A stretch of DNA of 64,000 nucleotides from Aerococcus urinaehominis (GCF_001543245.1 NZ_CP014163.1:434001-498000); one strand, 5' to 3'; counted from the stretch's first letter, positions 8,275-18,057 are shown. Program-made: numbers and translations. Notes: generated by a model not told the origin, from the sequence alone.

Positions 8275-9048
8275 TTAATCTTCAACTGATTCAGTATCTT
8301 CTTCAACTAATTCATCAATGTTTTCTTCAAAGTCATTGCTGGCTTCAAATTGAACATCGTTGTCAGTACCTTGTTGTCCTTCAATAACCGCTTCAGCGAT
8401 GGTTGCTGAAATTAATTTAACAGCACGAATAGCATCGTCATTTGAAGGGATCACATAATCTACTTCATCTGGGTCACAGTTGGTATCAACCATTGCAACT
8501 ACAGGAATATTTAATTTTTGTGCTTCTTGAATGGCAATCCGTTCTTTACGCGGATCAACAACGAACATCATGTCTGGAATACGAGGCATATCTTCGATAC
8601 CACCTAAGAATTTTTCAAGACGTTCACGTTCTTTGATTAAGCCCGCAACTTCTTTCTTAGGAAGTACATCAAAAGTACCATCTTCTTCCATATTTTTAAT
8701 GTCTTTCAAACGTTGGATACGTTTTTGGATGGTTTCCCAGTTAGTCAAGGTACCACCTAACCAACGATGGTTGATGTAATATTGACCAGCACGTTCTGCT
8801 TCTTCTTTGATTGAATCTTGGGCTTGTTTTTTTGTACCCACAAATAAAACAACGCCGTTGTCAGCAGCTACTTCACGAACAGCGTCGTAGGCTTCATCGA
8901 TTAACTTAACAGTTTTTTGTAGGTCAATGATGTAGATACCATTACGCTCAGTAAAGATATACTTATCCATTTTTGGATTCCAGCGACGTGTTTGGTGACC
9001 GAAGTGGACACCTGCTTCTAATAATTGTTTCATGCTTACTACTGCCAT
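8275..9048 (-). CDS. rpsB: 30S ribosomal protein S2
   Basis: Primary small-subunit ribosomal protein S2. The start chosen is ATG of [19 protein letters not shown], behind GGAGGAATT. An 18-codon upstream extension lies within the leader and has no ribosome site. The predicted protein has 257 residues. Hallmarks are [39 protein letters not shown] and [25 protein letters not shown]. The C-terminal tail (after the last motif) is long and acidic, rich in Asp and Glu. A consensus promoter and a roughly 117-nt structured leader precede it. Confidence 0.97.
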   Translation of the reverse strand: MAVVSMKQLLEAGVHFGHQTRRWNPKMDKYIFTERNGIYIIDLQKTVKLIDEAYDAVREVAADNGVVLFVGTKKQAQDSIKEEAERAGQYYINHRWLGGTLTNWETIQKRIQRLKDIKNMEEDGTFDVLPKKEVAGLIKERERLEKFLGGIEDMPRIPDMMFVVDPRKERIAIQEAQKLNIPVVAMVDTNCDPDEVDYVIPSNDDAIRAVKLISATIAEAVIEGQQGTDNDVQFEASNDFEENIDELVEEDTESVED

Positions 9049-9166
9049 GAATAAATTCCTCCATTTGGTTTTATTTTCCGCCCCAAGTTCTAAAATACGC
9101 AACTCCTCTTAGGAGCACCAAGCGTCTTCATCCCTTGGGTGTGAAATGATGTGCATTTCGAGCACC
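9049..9166 (-). promoter_or_regulatory. Structured 5' leader of rpsB, probable S2 autoregulatory leader
   Basis: Between the promoter and the rpsB start the minus-strand RNA can form three hairpins in series: GAAATG/CATTTC (9143-9159), CCAAG/CTTGG (9118-9138) and CTCCT/AGGAG (9103-9115). The heptamer GGTGCTC occurs twice, at 9160-9166 and 9113-9119, flanking the first two. Ribosomal protein operons often have autogenous leaders. That role here is inference from layout, not a match to a specific model. Confidence 0.55.
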
Positions 9167-9171
9167 AAATT

Positions 9172-9200
9172 ATCATACCATAAGATATTTTTTTTAGCAA
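9172..9200 (-). promoter_or_regulatory. Promoter of rpsB-tsf
   Basis: Minus strand TTGCTA (9195-9200), 17-bp A/T-rich spacer, TATGAT (9172-9177). Near consensus for the housekeeping sigma factor; transcription would start near 9165. Confidence 0.8.
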
Positions 9201-9204
9201 GCAA

Positions 9205-12200
9205 TTATTGCGGGATATCTAGAATATAACGCAGGTCCTCAATAGTGATTTTATGATTAACCTGACTATCTTCTTGATTAAAGAGAGAATCAAAGAGCTG
9301 GCGTTTTTCTTCCTGGAGTTCACTCATCCGTTGCTCAATTGTTCCTTCAGATATAAAGCGGTAAACTGATACCTCTTTAGTCTGGCCAATCCGGTGAGCA
9401 CGACCAATTGCTTGTTCTTCAACCGCCGGATTCCACCATAAATCATACATAAAGACCGTATCGGCCCCTGTTAAGTTAATCCCTGCGCCACCCGCCTTGA
9501 GCGAAATCAGATAAACATCACCATGGCCTTGATTAAAAGCATCGATATCAGCCTGGCGCTGCGTCTTTTTTGTTTGTCCAGTCAAGGTCATGTAGGCAAT
9601 CTCTTCCTGATCTAGATATTGAGCAATAATTTCTAGCATGGCCGTAAATTGAGAGAAAACAAGAATGCGGCGGCCTTCATTTAGAGCTCTGGATAAATAT
9701 TCTTTAAAATATTCAAACTTACCGGAACTAGCTTCATAGTCAGGATTAACTAGTTTAGGATGGCAGCAAATTTGCCGCAGGCGGGTAATACCAGCCAATA
9801 ATTCCATGGTCACCTTTTGCGGGCCCTGTTCATGGTTGAGTTGGCTTTGAATATCTTTGAGGTAGGCTAAGTAGATGGATTTTTGTTCCTTGCTTAACTG
9901 GGTGTACTTATCAAAAACTTCCTTACCAGGCAATTGCAAAGCCACTTCTTGCTTAGTTCGACGTAAGACAAAGGGCCGGGTTAATTGCTTGATTTCATCA
10001 ATTGAAAGGGTTTTATAGTGGCGTTTATCAGGCAATAAACCTGGCAGGACGATATTCATCAAGGCCCAAAACTCATCTAGATGATTTTCTAAGGGTGTCC
10101 CTGATAGTGCGATTCTAGTTTTAGCCGCCTGCTGTTTTAAGGCCTGGTAGAGTAAGGTAGAATCATTTTTTATTGCTTGGGCTTCATCGATGATTAGCAG
10201 ATCAAAATGCAAAGCCTGGTAGGCTGCTTGATCATTACGATAACTTTGGTAAGAGGTGATCCAAATTTTCTCCGCATTATCCCGGCGTAAATTCTCGCGC
10301 TCATCAATATCGCCATCAATAACCTGACTGGCTAAACTTGGTGCAAATCGTTTAATTTCATGGTCCCAATTATATAAAACGGAAGCTGGGCCAACGACTA
10401 AAACACTTAAATCAGGCTGTTTATCCTTTAAGGCCAGAATAAATGCAATCATCTGGACTGTCTTCCCTAAGCCCATTTCATCAGCTAACAGCCCACCAAG
10501 CTGATACTTAGCCAAGCTCATTAGCCATTGTAGCGCATATTGTTGGTAGTCAGCTAAGGCTGTTTGGAAGCCTAGTGCTTGGATATCAATTGGATAGCTT
10601 GGATTAACTAAATCCTGATAGAGATTTTGAAAGGCTTGGCTATCGCTTAGCATATCAGCAAAACCGATGGCCTGATAGACTGGTATGGCCTGACCATTTT
10701 CCCAAGCCTGATCATTTTGATAAAGACGGCTCAATATCTGGTGTTGGTCTTGGGCTACTACCTGGTCGATATTAATTAATTGACCATCCTCTAAACGCAG
10801 ATAACGGTCTTCTTGCTCAATTGCTTTTAAGATATAATCAACATCCCTTGGATTAACATCTGTAACCGAAAAATTAATCGATAAGAGGCGGTTAGTTTGA
10901 TCTTGGTCAACCTTAATCTGACTCTGGAAAGATCGTTTATTAAGGTAACGAAGGTTATTAGTTAAGACAAGTTGGTAGCTAGCCGGTACTAATTGCCTGA
11001 TATCATTAATTTTGCCCACTATGTCTTCTAAACTATCCCCTTGCCACTGTAGCTGGCGATTATGCCAAGTGAAACCGAGCATTTTCATAATATTTTCAGC
11101 TTCAAATTCAGCGCGGATATCTCTAACTACTAGTTGCTGGTCATCAATTTTTTCTAATTGGTAATCTTCGGAAAAACGAGTCCTCCCATATTGGTAGACC
11201 AACTGCGCTTGTAGACCATGGCCGATACTATCCAAATACACTAAAACATCTAACTTATCTTGGTTTAATATCGGAGGCGAAAGCAAGTCTAGACCTTTGA
11301 TTGTCCCAAATTTTAATACGGGGCGCCCAAAGAGGCTGGTAAAGTGATCCAGACCCTCCTGGTCTAGTTCGAGTTGGTAATTTACTTCCTCCAGATTTTG
11401 GCGCACAAATAGCAAATCCTGAAAGTCTGGATAGTGAAGCTGGTCATATAGGTATATATGGTTATCAATTCGCAACATGCCATAATATATAAATATTTTT
11501 ATCTGTTTAGGCATTGTGATTAAAAAATTATTTTCAGCTAATTGTTGATAGTCAAGCAGATTGGGCGCACCACGGTCTAATACTTGGATATCAACTCTAT
11601 CATCATCTACAAAATAACTGACTTGGTACTTTCCTTGGCTATAATAATTCAAAATCTTCCTGAGTTGGCTATGATTTAAGTAGTAGAATTGCCTGATTTG
11701 CTTGCTCGATCCAGCATGAGCGACATCAGTTAAGTAATCTAATTCGTGCAAGTAGTCCTGGGCTAAAGTCTTTAGTAATCGATAGCTGTCTTCATCAAAG
11801 GCAGACGCTTTAAGTAGTACCATACTTTGCTTACGCTTTGATAAAAGATAGAGGCCTTCCTGGCTAAAACTTTTAAAGAAGTCTTCAAAATCCTGGATGT
11901 AATAGTGAGCACCTCCCTTGAGGCCTAGTTTGAGGCGCATATAGATATGATTTGTGGCTAAGTCCAGATAATCATACTGGCCAGATTCATAAAGCTCAAT
12001 CTTAATTGTCAAGGGGGCTAGCCCAGCCTTATCATGATTTGAAAATTGATAGTTTGTCTTCAGTAAATTGTGATAGTTTTCTAAGATGACATCCAGGCCA
12101 GCTGTCTGATCGTTTTCATCAATTTCAGGATAGCGGAAGAGCGGCTGCTGAGAAAATTTCATCACCCGCACCACATCATGGTCGCGCATAAACAGTTCGA

Positions 12201-12423
12201 CCGCTACTGTATGGGGACAAAACCCCCGCTTTTCCCAGATGTCACACTGGCACTGGTCATGCTCTTTGGGTCCTCCATCTAAGGCCACATAATACAATTT
12301 ATTATCCAAGACTTCGCCTTGCCATATTTGATCTGTTTCATTCGGTACCACTTTTAGCACCCGACCATCATCTACTAGACCACGCGCTTCATCAATAATA
12401 TGACTGGGAATTGACCACTTCAT
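9205..12423 (-). CDS. SNF2-family DNA translocase/helicase with SWIM zinc finger
   Basis: Large ATP-dependent DNA translocase of the Swi2/Snf2 group, 1072 residues. An N-terminal SWIM finger is visible: C58-x-C60-x8-C69-x-H71. The middle region (about 100-600) is lineage-specific. The ATPase core has ADEMGLGKTVQM (Walker A, about residue 650), the DEAQ box in LLIIDEAQAIKND, and SGTPLENHLDEFW. The C-terminal lobe has QFTAMLEI and GGAGINLTGADTVFMYDLWWNPAVEEQAIGRAHRIGQ. Bacterial members are linked to transcription or repair, but their substrate is generally unknown. It has its own extended -10 promoter and lies downstream of an acyltransferase terminator. Confidence 0.92.
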   Translation of the reverse strand: MKWSIPSHIIDEARGLVDDGRVLKVVPNETDQIWQGEVLDNKLYYVALDGGPKEHDQCQCDIWEKRGFCPHTVAVELFMRDHDVVRVMKFSQQPLFRYPEIDENDQTAGLDVILENYHNLLKTNYQFSNHDKAGLAPLTIKIELYESGQYDYLDLATNHIYMRLKLGLKGGAHYYIQDFEDFFKSFSQEGLYLLSKRKQSMVLLKASAFDEDSYRLLKTLAQDYLHELDYLTDVAHAGSSKQIRQFYYLNHSQLRKILNYYSQGKYQVSYFVDDDRVDIQVLDRGAPNLLDYQQLAENNFLITMPKQIKIFIYYGMLRIDNHIYLYDQLHYPDFQDLLFVRQNLEEVNYQLELDQEGLDHFTSLFGRPVLKFGTIKGLDLLSPPILNQDKLDVLVYLDSIGHGLQAQLVYQYGRTRFSEDYQLEKIDDQQLVVRDIRAEFEAENIMKMLGFTWHNRQLQWQGDSLEDIVGKINDIRQLVPASYQLVLTNNLRYLNKRSFQSQIKVDQDQTNRLLSINFSVTDVNPRDVDYILKAIEQEDRYLRLEDGQLINIDQVVAQDQHQILSRLYQNDQAWENGQAIPVYQAIGFADMLSDSQAFQNLYQDLVNPSYPIDIQALGFQTALADYQQYALQWLMSLAKYQLGGLLADEMGLGKTVQMIAFILALKDKQPDLSVLVVGPASVLYNWDHEIKRFAPSLASQVIDGDIDERENLRRDNAEKIWITSYQSYRNDQAAYQALHFDLLIIDEAQAIKNDSTLLYQALKQQAAKTRIALSGTPLENHLDEFWALMNIVLPGLLPDKRHYKTLSIDEIKQLTRPFVLRRTKQEVALQLPGKEVFDKYTQLSKEQKSIYLAYLKDIQSQLNHEQGPQKVTMELLAGITRLRQICCHPKLVNPDYEASSGKFEYFKEYLSRALNEGRRILVFSQFTAMLEIIAQYLDQEEIAYMTLTGQTKKTQRQADIDAFNQGHGDVYLISLKAGGAGINLTGADTVFMYDLWWNPAVEEQAIGRAHRIGQTKEVSVYRFISEGTIEQRMSELQEEKRQLFDSLFNQEDSQVNHKITIEDLRYILDIPQ

Positions 12424-12453
12424 ACTGCCACCCTTTTCCTTTTTGTTCCCTAC

Positions 12454-12459
12454 ATTATA
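12454..12459 (-). promoter_or_regulatory. Extended -10 promoter of the SNF2 gene
   Basis: Minus strand TGTTATAAT gives the TG-n-TATAAT extended -10 form, 31 bp before the start codon. No good -35 box is seen, as is common for extended -10 promoters. Confidence 0.5.
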
Positions 12460-12507
12460 ACATATATCAAAAGTTACTCAGCTAAATAGGATATAATAGT
12501 TCGTACC

Positions 12508-12534
12508 AAAAAAGACCCAGACTAAGCTGAGTCT
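12508..12534 (-). terminator. Terminator of the ABC exporter-acyltransferase unit
   Basis: Minus-strand stem AGACTCAG / CTGGGTCT with one G-U pair and a 6-nt loop, followed by six T residues, directly after the acyltransferase stop. Confidence 0.75.
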
Positions 12535-12544
12535 CTAAGTTTTT

Positions 12545-13207
12545 CTATTTTCGCTTATATTTTCGATCACGTTTAGCTAGCGCCGCTTCCATATCATAAT
12601 GATAATCCGGATTTAACGCCTTATCTGTTTCCACAAAGGCCTGGGCAATTTGAGCTTCCAAATCACTTATTTCTGTTTTAGTTAAGCGTTTTTTATCGGG
12701 CAAGATAATTGGCTTACCAATTCTTACCCTAGCCCGGTTAGCCTGCTTCCAGGAAAATAAGCCAGAAATTTCCAAGGGGCCTTGGTATACTGCTGGCAAA
12801 AGATTCACCTGACCCATTTTAGCCAGATTGACTGCCCCTGGTTTAATTTTTGTGGAGTAACGTGACCCTGTTGGGAAGATACCCAAATGGCGATCAGTTT
12901 TTTTAAGCACATTGACTGAAGTCTTGAGTGTTTCCATAGCCGGTGCTTGCCGGTCTACTGGAATCACATGGACTTTCTTCAACAACCAAGCCACAAAAGC
13001 TGGTTTAAATAATTCCTTTTTAGCCATATAGGAAATCTTGTGGGGTAATAAGGCCAAAGCAATCATAGGCGGGTCCAAAATAGTCCGATGTGGTGATATC
13101 ACTAGATATTGTTGGTTCGCATCATAGTCCGGATGATATTCAAAATGGGTCGGCCCGTTAACTAAAAAAAGTAGCCCTTTTACCAAGTAAATTAAAAAGT
13201 TGTACAT
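12545..13207 (-). CDS. 1-acyl-sn-glycerol-3-phosphate acyltransferase family protein
   Basis: PlsC/LPLAT-type acyltransferase of 220 residues, expected to acylate lysophosphatidic acid or a related lysolipid at the membrane. The catalytic H-x4-D motif is SPHRTILD (H40, D45). A second block reads GIFPTGSR at about 109-116, where the family consensus is FPEGTR, so the usual Glu is Thr. An N-terminal hydrophobic stretch (about 3-17) may anchor it. It starts 9 bp after the ABC exporter stop, so the two are likely cotranscribed. The exact lipid substrate cannot be read from sequence. Confidence 0.85.
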   Translation of the reverse strand: MYNFLIYLVKGLLFLVNGPTHFEYHPDYDANQQYLVISPHRTILDPPMIALALLPHKISYMAKKELFKPAFVAWLLKKVHVIPVDRQAPAMETLKTSVNVLKKTDRHLGIFPTGSRYSTKIKPGAVNLAKMGQVNLLPAVYQGPLEISGLFSWKQANRARVRIGKPIILPDKKRLTKTEISDLEAQIAQAFVETDKALNPDYHYDMEAALAKRDRKYKRK

Positions 13208-13216
13208 ATTCTTCCT

Positions 13217-16200
13217 CTAATCAACTAAATGGTCTGTAAAATTCTGTAACTGATACATATCGTAGTAAGTACCGCCAAGGGCAATTAGGTCATCATGATT
13301 ACCCGCTTCAATAATGCGTCCCTGCTTGAGTACAAATATCTGGTCAGCATCCTTAATGGTAGATAAGCGGTGAGCAATCATAATCGTCGTGCGGCCCCTG
13401 CGCATATTAGCTAGTCCTGATTGGATATGTGCCTCAGTTTCAGTATCGATATTAGCAGTTGCTTCATCCAAAATCAAGAGGCTGGGTTCTCTAAGAATTG
13501 TACGGGCGAAACTTAACAATTGTTTTTGGCCTGTTGAAAAGGCAGCGCCACCCTCAATCACCTGGCTGTCATAGCCATCAGGTAAATCTTCAATAAAACC
13601 ATCAGCATGAACGAAGCGAGCTGCTGCTTGGACCATGGCATCGTCATAATCGCCGTGGAGTCGAATATTATCAGCCACACTTCCATAGAACATAAAGGAG
13701 TCTTGTAAAACCAAACCGACTTGGTTACGCAGATTCGTCATACTAATATCGCGCAAATCATGACCATCAATTCTTATTTCCCCGGACTGGTAATCATAAA
13801 AACGCATCAGCACATTAATAATGGATGACTTTCCTGAGCCTGTTTGTCCAACAAAGGCTACTGTTTGTCCAGCTGGCACTTCAAAGGAGATATCCTTAAG
13901 TACCTGGTGGTCACCATCATAAGAAAAGTTTAGGTTTTTAACTGATAAACCTGCTTGACCAATCTTAGCCTGACTACCAGGACGGCTGGTTGGCGCATAA
14001 GCATCATAAGCTAATAAATCACGAATCCGGTAACCAGACACCAAGCCATCCTGGAAAATAGACAAGCTATCCATCATTTGCCCCATCGGCCTAAAGAATG
14101 ACCCTGCGTATGAAGTAAAGGCATATAATACACCAATATCAACTGCCAAGCCCTGCAAATCTTGTAATCCAAAAATATAAAGTACCAAGACAAGTGCTAG
14201 GGCCTCCAATAAACTAATAGCAGGATTTAATAGCAAGGCATTCATGGCGAACATAGCCTTCCTAGCTACCACATAAGTTTGATTGACTTCATCAAAGGCT
14301 TGTCGCATCCGGTCTTCTTGGCCAAATTGTTGAATAATCCCCATACCTGAAATTGATTCACTCAAACGTGCATTAAGTTGGCTGAGGGCTTCGCGCATCC
14401 GGCCATATATTACGGTTGAATATTTTTGATAGAGGTAAATTAATAGGACCATGATGGGCGTAAAGGCTACAAAGAGCCAAGCCAAATCCTGATCTAAACT
14501 AAACATAGCAATCATGATTGATATGATATTAAAAAAGCCACTTAAGAAAGTTAAAAAGACATTCCAGAATTGCTTGATGGTTTCTGTGTCATTGGTAACT
14601 CGGGAAACAATTGTGCCATTGGATACCTGGTCAAAAAACCGCATCCCTAATTGGGTGACATGTTGATAAACTCGGTTACGAATACTGGCAACCGTATTCT
14701 CAGCTGCTAATTTAAAACTGTAATCCTGAATATAAGTTGCTAGGCTTTGGACTAGAGTCAGTCCCAAATATAGGCTCGAAAAAATCAAACTGATTCTCAA
14801 GCTAACAGACTGGGTCACAATATAGTCATCCAAGTAAGTTTGTATAATCATCGGCAAAACAGCTGTAACAGTTGATACGATAACCATCATTGCCAGGGCT
14901 AAGAGGAAACCTGGCCAATAAGCTTTAGCAAAATTAAATAGCAGGCTTAAAATTTGGCCCTGGTCTTTCAGGCTAAACTTTACTGGTTTACGCGCCATTG
15001 CATCCCCTCCTATCTGGTCTTCTAATTGCTGTTGGTGATACATCTGACTATACCAACCAGCCTGGTCGATTAAGTCCTGGTGGCTACCTCTTTCGACAAT
15101 TGCCCCCTGGTCAAGCACAATAATTTCATCGGCATGCATCAGGGAAGATAAGCGATGAGCAGCAATGAGGGTAGTTTTACCAGCTCGATTTTCTTTGAGA
15201 TGGTCCAGAATTTCTTGCTCAGTTTTAGCATCTACAGCCGATAAGGAATCATCTAATATTAGACAATCTGCTTCTATGGCTAGGGCTCTGGCGATTGCAA
15301 TACGTTGTTTTTGCCCCCCAGATAAGGAAACACCACGTTCGCCTACTTCGGTATCGTAACCTTGTTCAAAACCAAGAATATCCTGGTGCACACCAGCTAA
15401 CTTAGCATAGTGTTCTACCTGGTCTTGACTCATTTCAGGGCGTCCAAAGCGGATGTTATCCCTAATAGTCGTTGAAAAGAGAAAATTGTCTTGGGGTACA
15501 CTAGCTATGGCCTGACTTAAGCTATCCAAACTATAATCTTGGATCTGGTAACCGCCTAATTTAATCTGACCTTGATAATTATCATATTGTCTTTGTAGTA
15601 ATTTAAAAATCGTCGTTTTACCGCTACCAGTTTTACCAACAATTCCTAAGCTTTTACCAGCTGGTAAATAAAAATGCACATCACGTAAGGTAGGCGTTTG
15701 GTCATCAGGGTAGGTAAAACTAGTAATTTGAAAATCAATATCCCCGGCTGGTACCTGTCTAATTGGATTTTCCTTTTCGACAATAGCAGCTTGATAACTT
15801 AGCAAATCAGCTATCCGGTCGTACGAGGCATTGCCTCGCTCTAGTGTATTTACAAGATTGCCTACTGCTAGCAATGGCCAGGCCATCATACCTAGGTAGG
15901 AAAAGAAAGCAATTAGCTGGCCAATACTAATTCGGCCATTGGCCACATAGTAAGAGCCAGCAAACAAGGCAATAATGTAGGAAAAGCCAGTAATCAGCGT
16001 AATAATTGGCCGATAGGCGGCTTCTACTTGATAGACTAAGCGGTTTTTTTCTACCACATTAGCTGTCTCTGCCTCAAAATCAGCTTGATTATCTAACTCT
16101 TCACCAAAAGCCTTGATGACCTTCATGCCACCAACCGATTCTTGGACCCGGTCGTTCATGGCTGAAAAAGATTCTAAAGACACGCGAAAACGGCGGTTGA

Positions 16201-16747
16201 TTAGGCGACCAAGGAAACGAGAGGCAATAATCAGGAGTGGAAAGGGCAAAATTGTGATCAAGGTTAATTGCCAATCCACCATTAAAAACATCGAAGCTAA
16301 CGTAACAATTGAAATAGAAATCGAATCAGTCAAGGTAAGTATGCCCCCACCTGCTACAAAACGTAGGGCAGCTAAATCATTAGTCGCATGGGCCATCAAG
16401 TCACCCGTACGGTAGTGGTGGAAAAATTCTGCATCCATCTGAGTAAAATGTTTAAACAATCGATTCCTTAGTATGGACTCCAATAAGGTAGAGTTACCAA
16501 AGATTGCAGTTCGCCAGCCATAACGTAGGGCGTACATTAATATAGCAAAAAATAAAATTAATCCTGTATATGTAAATAAAATTGGCCAGGTGAGTTGACC
16601 TTGGGCAATCACATCTATAAGCTGACCAATAATTCTAGGTGTGGCCGCAGATAAGATTGCGCAGATAATGAGGGCGATCACCCCAAATCCGTAAGACTTC
16701 CACCTTAACTTAAAAAACCAAGATAGCTTTTTAAAGATGGCAAACAT
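13217..16747 (-). CDS. Double-length ABC exporter: two fused half-transporters
   Basis: Multidrug/lipid-type ABC exporter of 1176 residues with order TM-NBD-TM-NBD. The first NBD has GIVGKTGSGKTT, LSGGQKQRIAIARAL and LILDDSLSAVDA. The second has AFVGQTGSGKSS, FSTGQKQLLSFARTI and LILDEATANID. In first-signature position, site one ends LDD rather than LDE, a common asymmetry in heterodimeric exporters. Bacterial relatives (YheI/YheH, LmrC/LmrD) are usually two adjacent genes. Here M584 (ATG at 14996-14998) has an in-frame AGGAGG 7 nt upstream, exactly where the second gene would start. So the stop of the first gene appears lost, and the second half may still be made separately (593 residues). 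The substrate is unknown. Confidence 0.9.
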   Translation of the reverse strand: MFAIFKKLSWFFKLRWKSYGFGVIALIICAILSAATPRIIGQLIDVIAQGQLTWPILFTYTGLILFFAILMYALRYGWRTAIFGNSTLLESILRNRLFKHFTQMDAEFFHHYRTGDLMAHATNDLAALRFVAGGGILTLTDSISISIVTLASMFLMVDWQLTLITILPFPLLIIASRFLGRLINRRFRVSLESFSAMNDRVQESVGGMKVIKAFGEELDNQADFEAETANVVEKNRLVYQVEAAYRPIITLITGFSYIIALFAGSYYVANGRISIGQLIAFFSYLGMMAWPLLAVGNLVNTLERGNASYDRIADLLSYQAAIVEKENPIRQVPAGDIDFQITSFTYPDDQTPTLRDVHFYLPAGKSLGIVGKTGSGKTTIFKLLQRQYDNYQGQIKLGGYQIQDYSLDSLSQAIASVPQDNFLFSTTIRDNIRFGRPEMSQDQVEHYAKLAGVHQDILGFEQGYDTEVGERGVSLSGGQKQRIAIARALAIEADCLILDDSLSAVDAKTEQEILDHLKENRAGKTTLIAAHRLSSLMHADEIIVLDQGAIVERGSHQDLIDQAGWYSQMYHQQQLEDQIGGDAMARKPVKFSLKDQGQILSLLFNFAKAYWPGFLLALAMMVIVSTVTAVLPMIIQTYLDDYIVTQSVSLRISLIFSSLYLGLTLVQSLATYIQDYSFKLAAENTVASIRNRVYQHVTQLGMRFFDQVSNGTIVSRVTNDTETIKQFWNVFLTFLSGFFNIISIMIAMFSLDQDLAWLFVAFTPIMVLLIYLYQKYSTVIYGRMREALSQLNARLSESISGMGIIQQFGQEDRMRQAFDEVNQTYVVARKAMFAMNALLLNPAISLLEALALVLVLYIFGLQDLQGLAVDIGVLYAFTSYAGSFFRPMGQMMDSLSIFQDGLVSGYRIRDLLAYDAYAPTSRPGSQAKIGQAGLSVKNLNFSYDGDHQVLKDISFEVPAGQTVAFVGQTGSGKSSIINVLMRFYDYQSGEIRIDGHDLRDISMTNLRNQVGLVLQDSFMFYGSVADNIRLHGDYDDAMVQAAARFVHADGFIEDLPDGYDSQVIEGGAAFSTGQKQLLSFARTILREPSLLILDEATANIDTETEAHIQSGLANMRRGRTTIMIAHRLSTIKDADQIFVLKQGRIIEAGNHDDLIALGGTYYDMYQLQNFTDHLVD
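14996..15011 (-). promoter_or_regulatory. Internal ribosome binding site and start inside the fused exporter
   Basis: On the minus strand AGGAGG (15006-15011), 7 nt, then ATG encoding MARKPVKFS, in frame with the long ORF. It marks the ancestral start of the second half-transporter. Confidence 0.7.
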
Positions 16748-16779
16748 ATAGACTCCTTTCTTAAATTGAGCAAAAAGTT

Positions 16780-16814
16780 AAAATAAGGTTGAAGACTAGC
16801 CCCAACCTTATTTT
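16780..16814 (-). terminator. Terminator after yneF
   Basis: 12-bp stem AAAATAAGGTTG / CAACCTTATTTT with an 11-nt loop, then AACTTTTTG on the minus strand. It lies between yneF and the ABC exporter start and separates the two units at least partly. Confidence 0.65.
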
Positions 16815-16825
16815 AATTATCATAT

Positions 16826-17050
16826 CTATTTTTTACGACCTTGGCCGCGCATGGACTGGGTAATTTGTCTTACCCGTTTAGCTGATGGTTTTTGACCCAT
16901 CTGCGTTAACATGGATGCGATCATTTCTTCTGAAATCGGAGGATTTTCTTGGAAATAATTCATCATATAGCGACGCGCTAGGAAAAAGCCACCAGCGGCA
17001 CCGGCAATTAGCGCCACAATTACTAATAATGTCCAAGTAAATGTTGTCAT
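16826..17050 (-). CDS. yneF: YneF/UPF0154 family small membrane protein
   Basis: Small protein of 74 residues with one N-terminal membrane helix (about 5-25) rich in Ala and Gly. It is followed by the family segment FFLARRYMMNYFQENPPISEEMIASML, MGQKPSAKRVRQ and a basic tail ending in GRKK. These are the hallmarks of UPF0154 (B. subtilis YneF), a family of unknown function. It stands alone between the rluD-lspA group and the ABC exporter, with a terminator behind it and AAAGGAG before the ATG. A -10-like TATAAT is at about 17095-17100. Confidence 0.88.
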   Translation of the reverse strand: MTTFTWTLLVIVALIAGAAGGFFLARRYMMNYFQENPPISEEMIASMLTQMGQKPSAKRVRQITQSMRGQGRKK

Positions 17051-17118
17051 CTTGCCACTCCTTTCTGGTCAATTCATCTTTTCTATTCTACTAAATTATA
17101 GGCCCAGATGCAAAAAAC

Positions 17119-18057
17119 TTATCCCTTGACTACTAGCTGGGCTAAAATATCCTGAAAGTGTTCAGGCAATTCTGCCTTTACGGTTAATCTTCGTCCAGTG
17201 ACCGGGTGGTCAAAACTTAAACCATAAGCATGGAGCAACTGGCCTTGCTGGTCAAAAAATTGGGGTTGGTAGGCCCGGGCATAAGTTGGGTCATCAACTA
17301 GGGGATGACCAATAAATTGACTGTGCACTCTGATTTGATGGGTCCGACCTGTCTCTAGCCGGAAGTCTAGTAAGGAAAAGCCCTGGTAACGCTTGAGTAA
17401 GTTAAAATGGGTACGGGCTGGCCGACCATCGCGAGCCACAGTAAACCTGGTCCGATCTTTAGGATGACGAGCTAATGGTGCATCAATCAGGCCTTGCTGG
17501 TCAAAAACTTCCCCATAAACCAAACCTTGGTAACGTCGTTCAATACTGTGGGCTTGAATTTGTTGTTGCAAGCTAGTCAGCGCCTGGTTGGTTTTAGCAA
17601 TTAGCAAGAGACCAGATGTGTCCTTGTCCAGTCGATGAACGACTCCTGGACGGAAGGCCTCGGTATTGTCAGCAAGCTGACTTCCCTGGTTAGCAACGTA
17701 GGCTAGTAACCCATTAACTAGACTATCCTGATTATGGCCCATGGATGGATGAACTACCAAGCCCTGGGGTTTATTAACAACAATTAAATCATCGTCTTCA
17801 TAAGCAATGTCTAAGGGCATTTCCTGAGGGATTAGTTTGATTTCTTCAGATACTGGTTGAGGCATACTGACTTGAACTTGATCATTAACAACCAACTTAT
17901 AAGCGGCCTTGGCTGGCTGCTGGTTAACTAGGACTAGGCCTTCCTTTATCCAAGTTTTTATTTCAGTTCGGCTATAGCCAGTTAGGCGCTGGCTCAGAAA
18001 TTGATCAAGCCTATGTCCGGCCTGGTCAGTCACCTGAAAATTTTTGATGTCAGGCAT
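17119..18057 (-). CDS. RluA/RluD-family rRNA pseudouridine synthase
   Basis: Converts uridine to pseudouridine in RNA, most likely 23S rRNA for this subfamily. It has 312 residues. An N-terminal S4 RNA-binding domain (about 15-65) includes DQFLSQRL. The catalytic domain has NKPQGLVVHPS and the active-site motif HRLDKDTSGLLL with catalytic Asp at 144, then LETGRTHQIRVH. It abuts lspA (stop and start contiguous), the common Firmicute lspA-rluD pairing. Exact target uridines cannot be deduced. Confidence 0.93.
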   Translation of the reverse strand: MPDIKNFQVTDQAGHRLDQFLSQRLTGYSRTEIKTWIKEGLVLVNQQPAKAAYKLVVNDQVQVSMPQPVSEEIKLIPQEMPLDIAYEDDDLIVVNKPQGLVVHPSMGHNQDSLVNGLLAYVANQGSQLADNTEAFRPGVVHRLDKDTSGLLLIAKTNQALTSLQQQIQAHSIERRYQGLVYGEVFDQQGLIDAPLARHPKDRTRFTVARDGRPARTHFNLLKRYQGFSLLDFRLETGRTHQIRVHSQFIGHPLVDDPTYARAYQPQFFDQQGQLLHAYGLSFDHPVTGRRLTVKAELPEHFQDILAQLVVKG

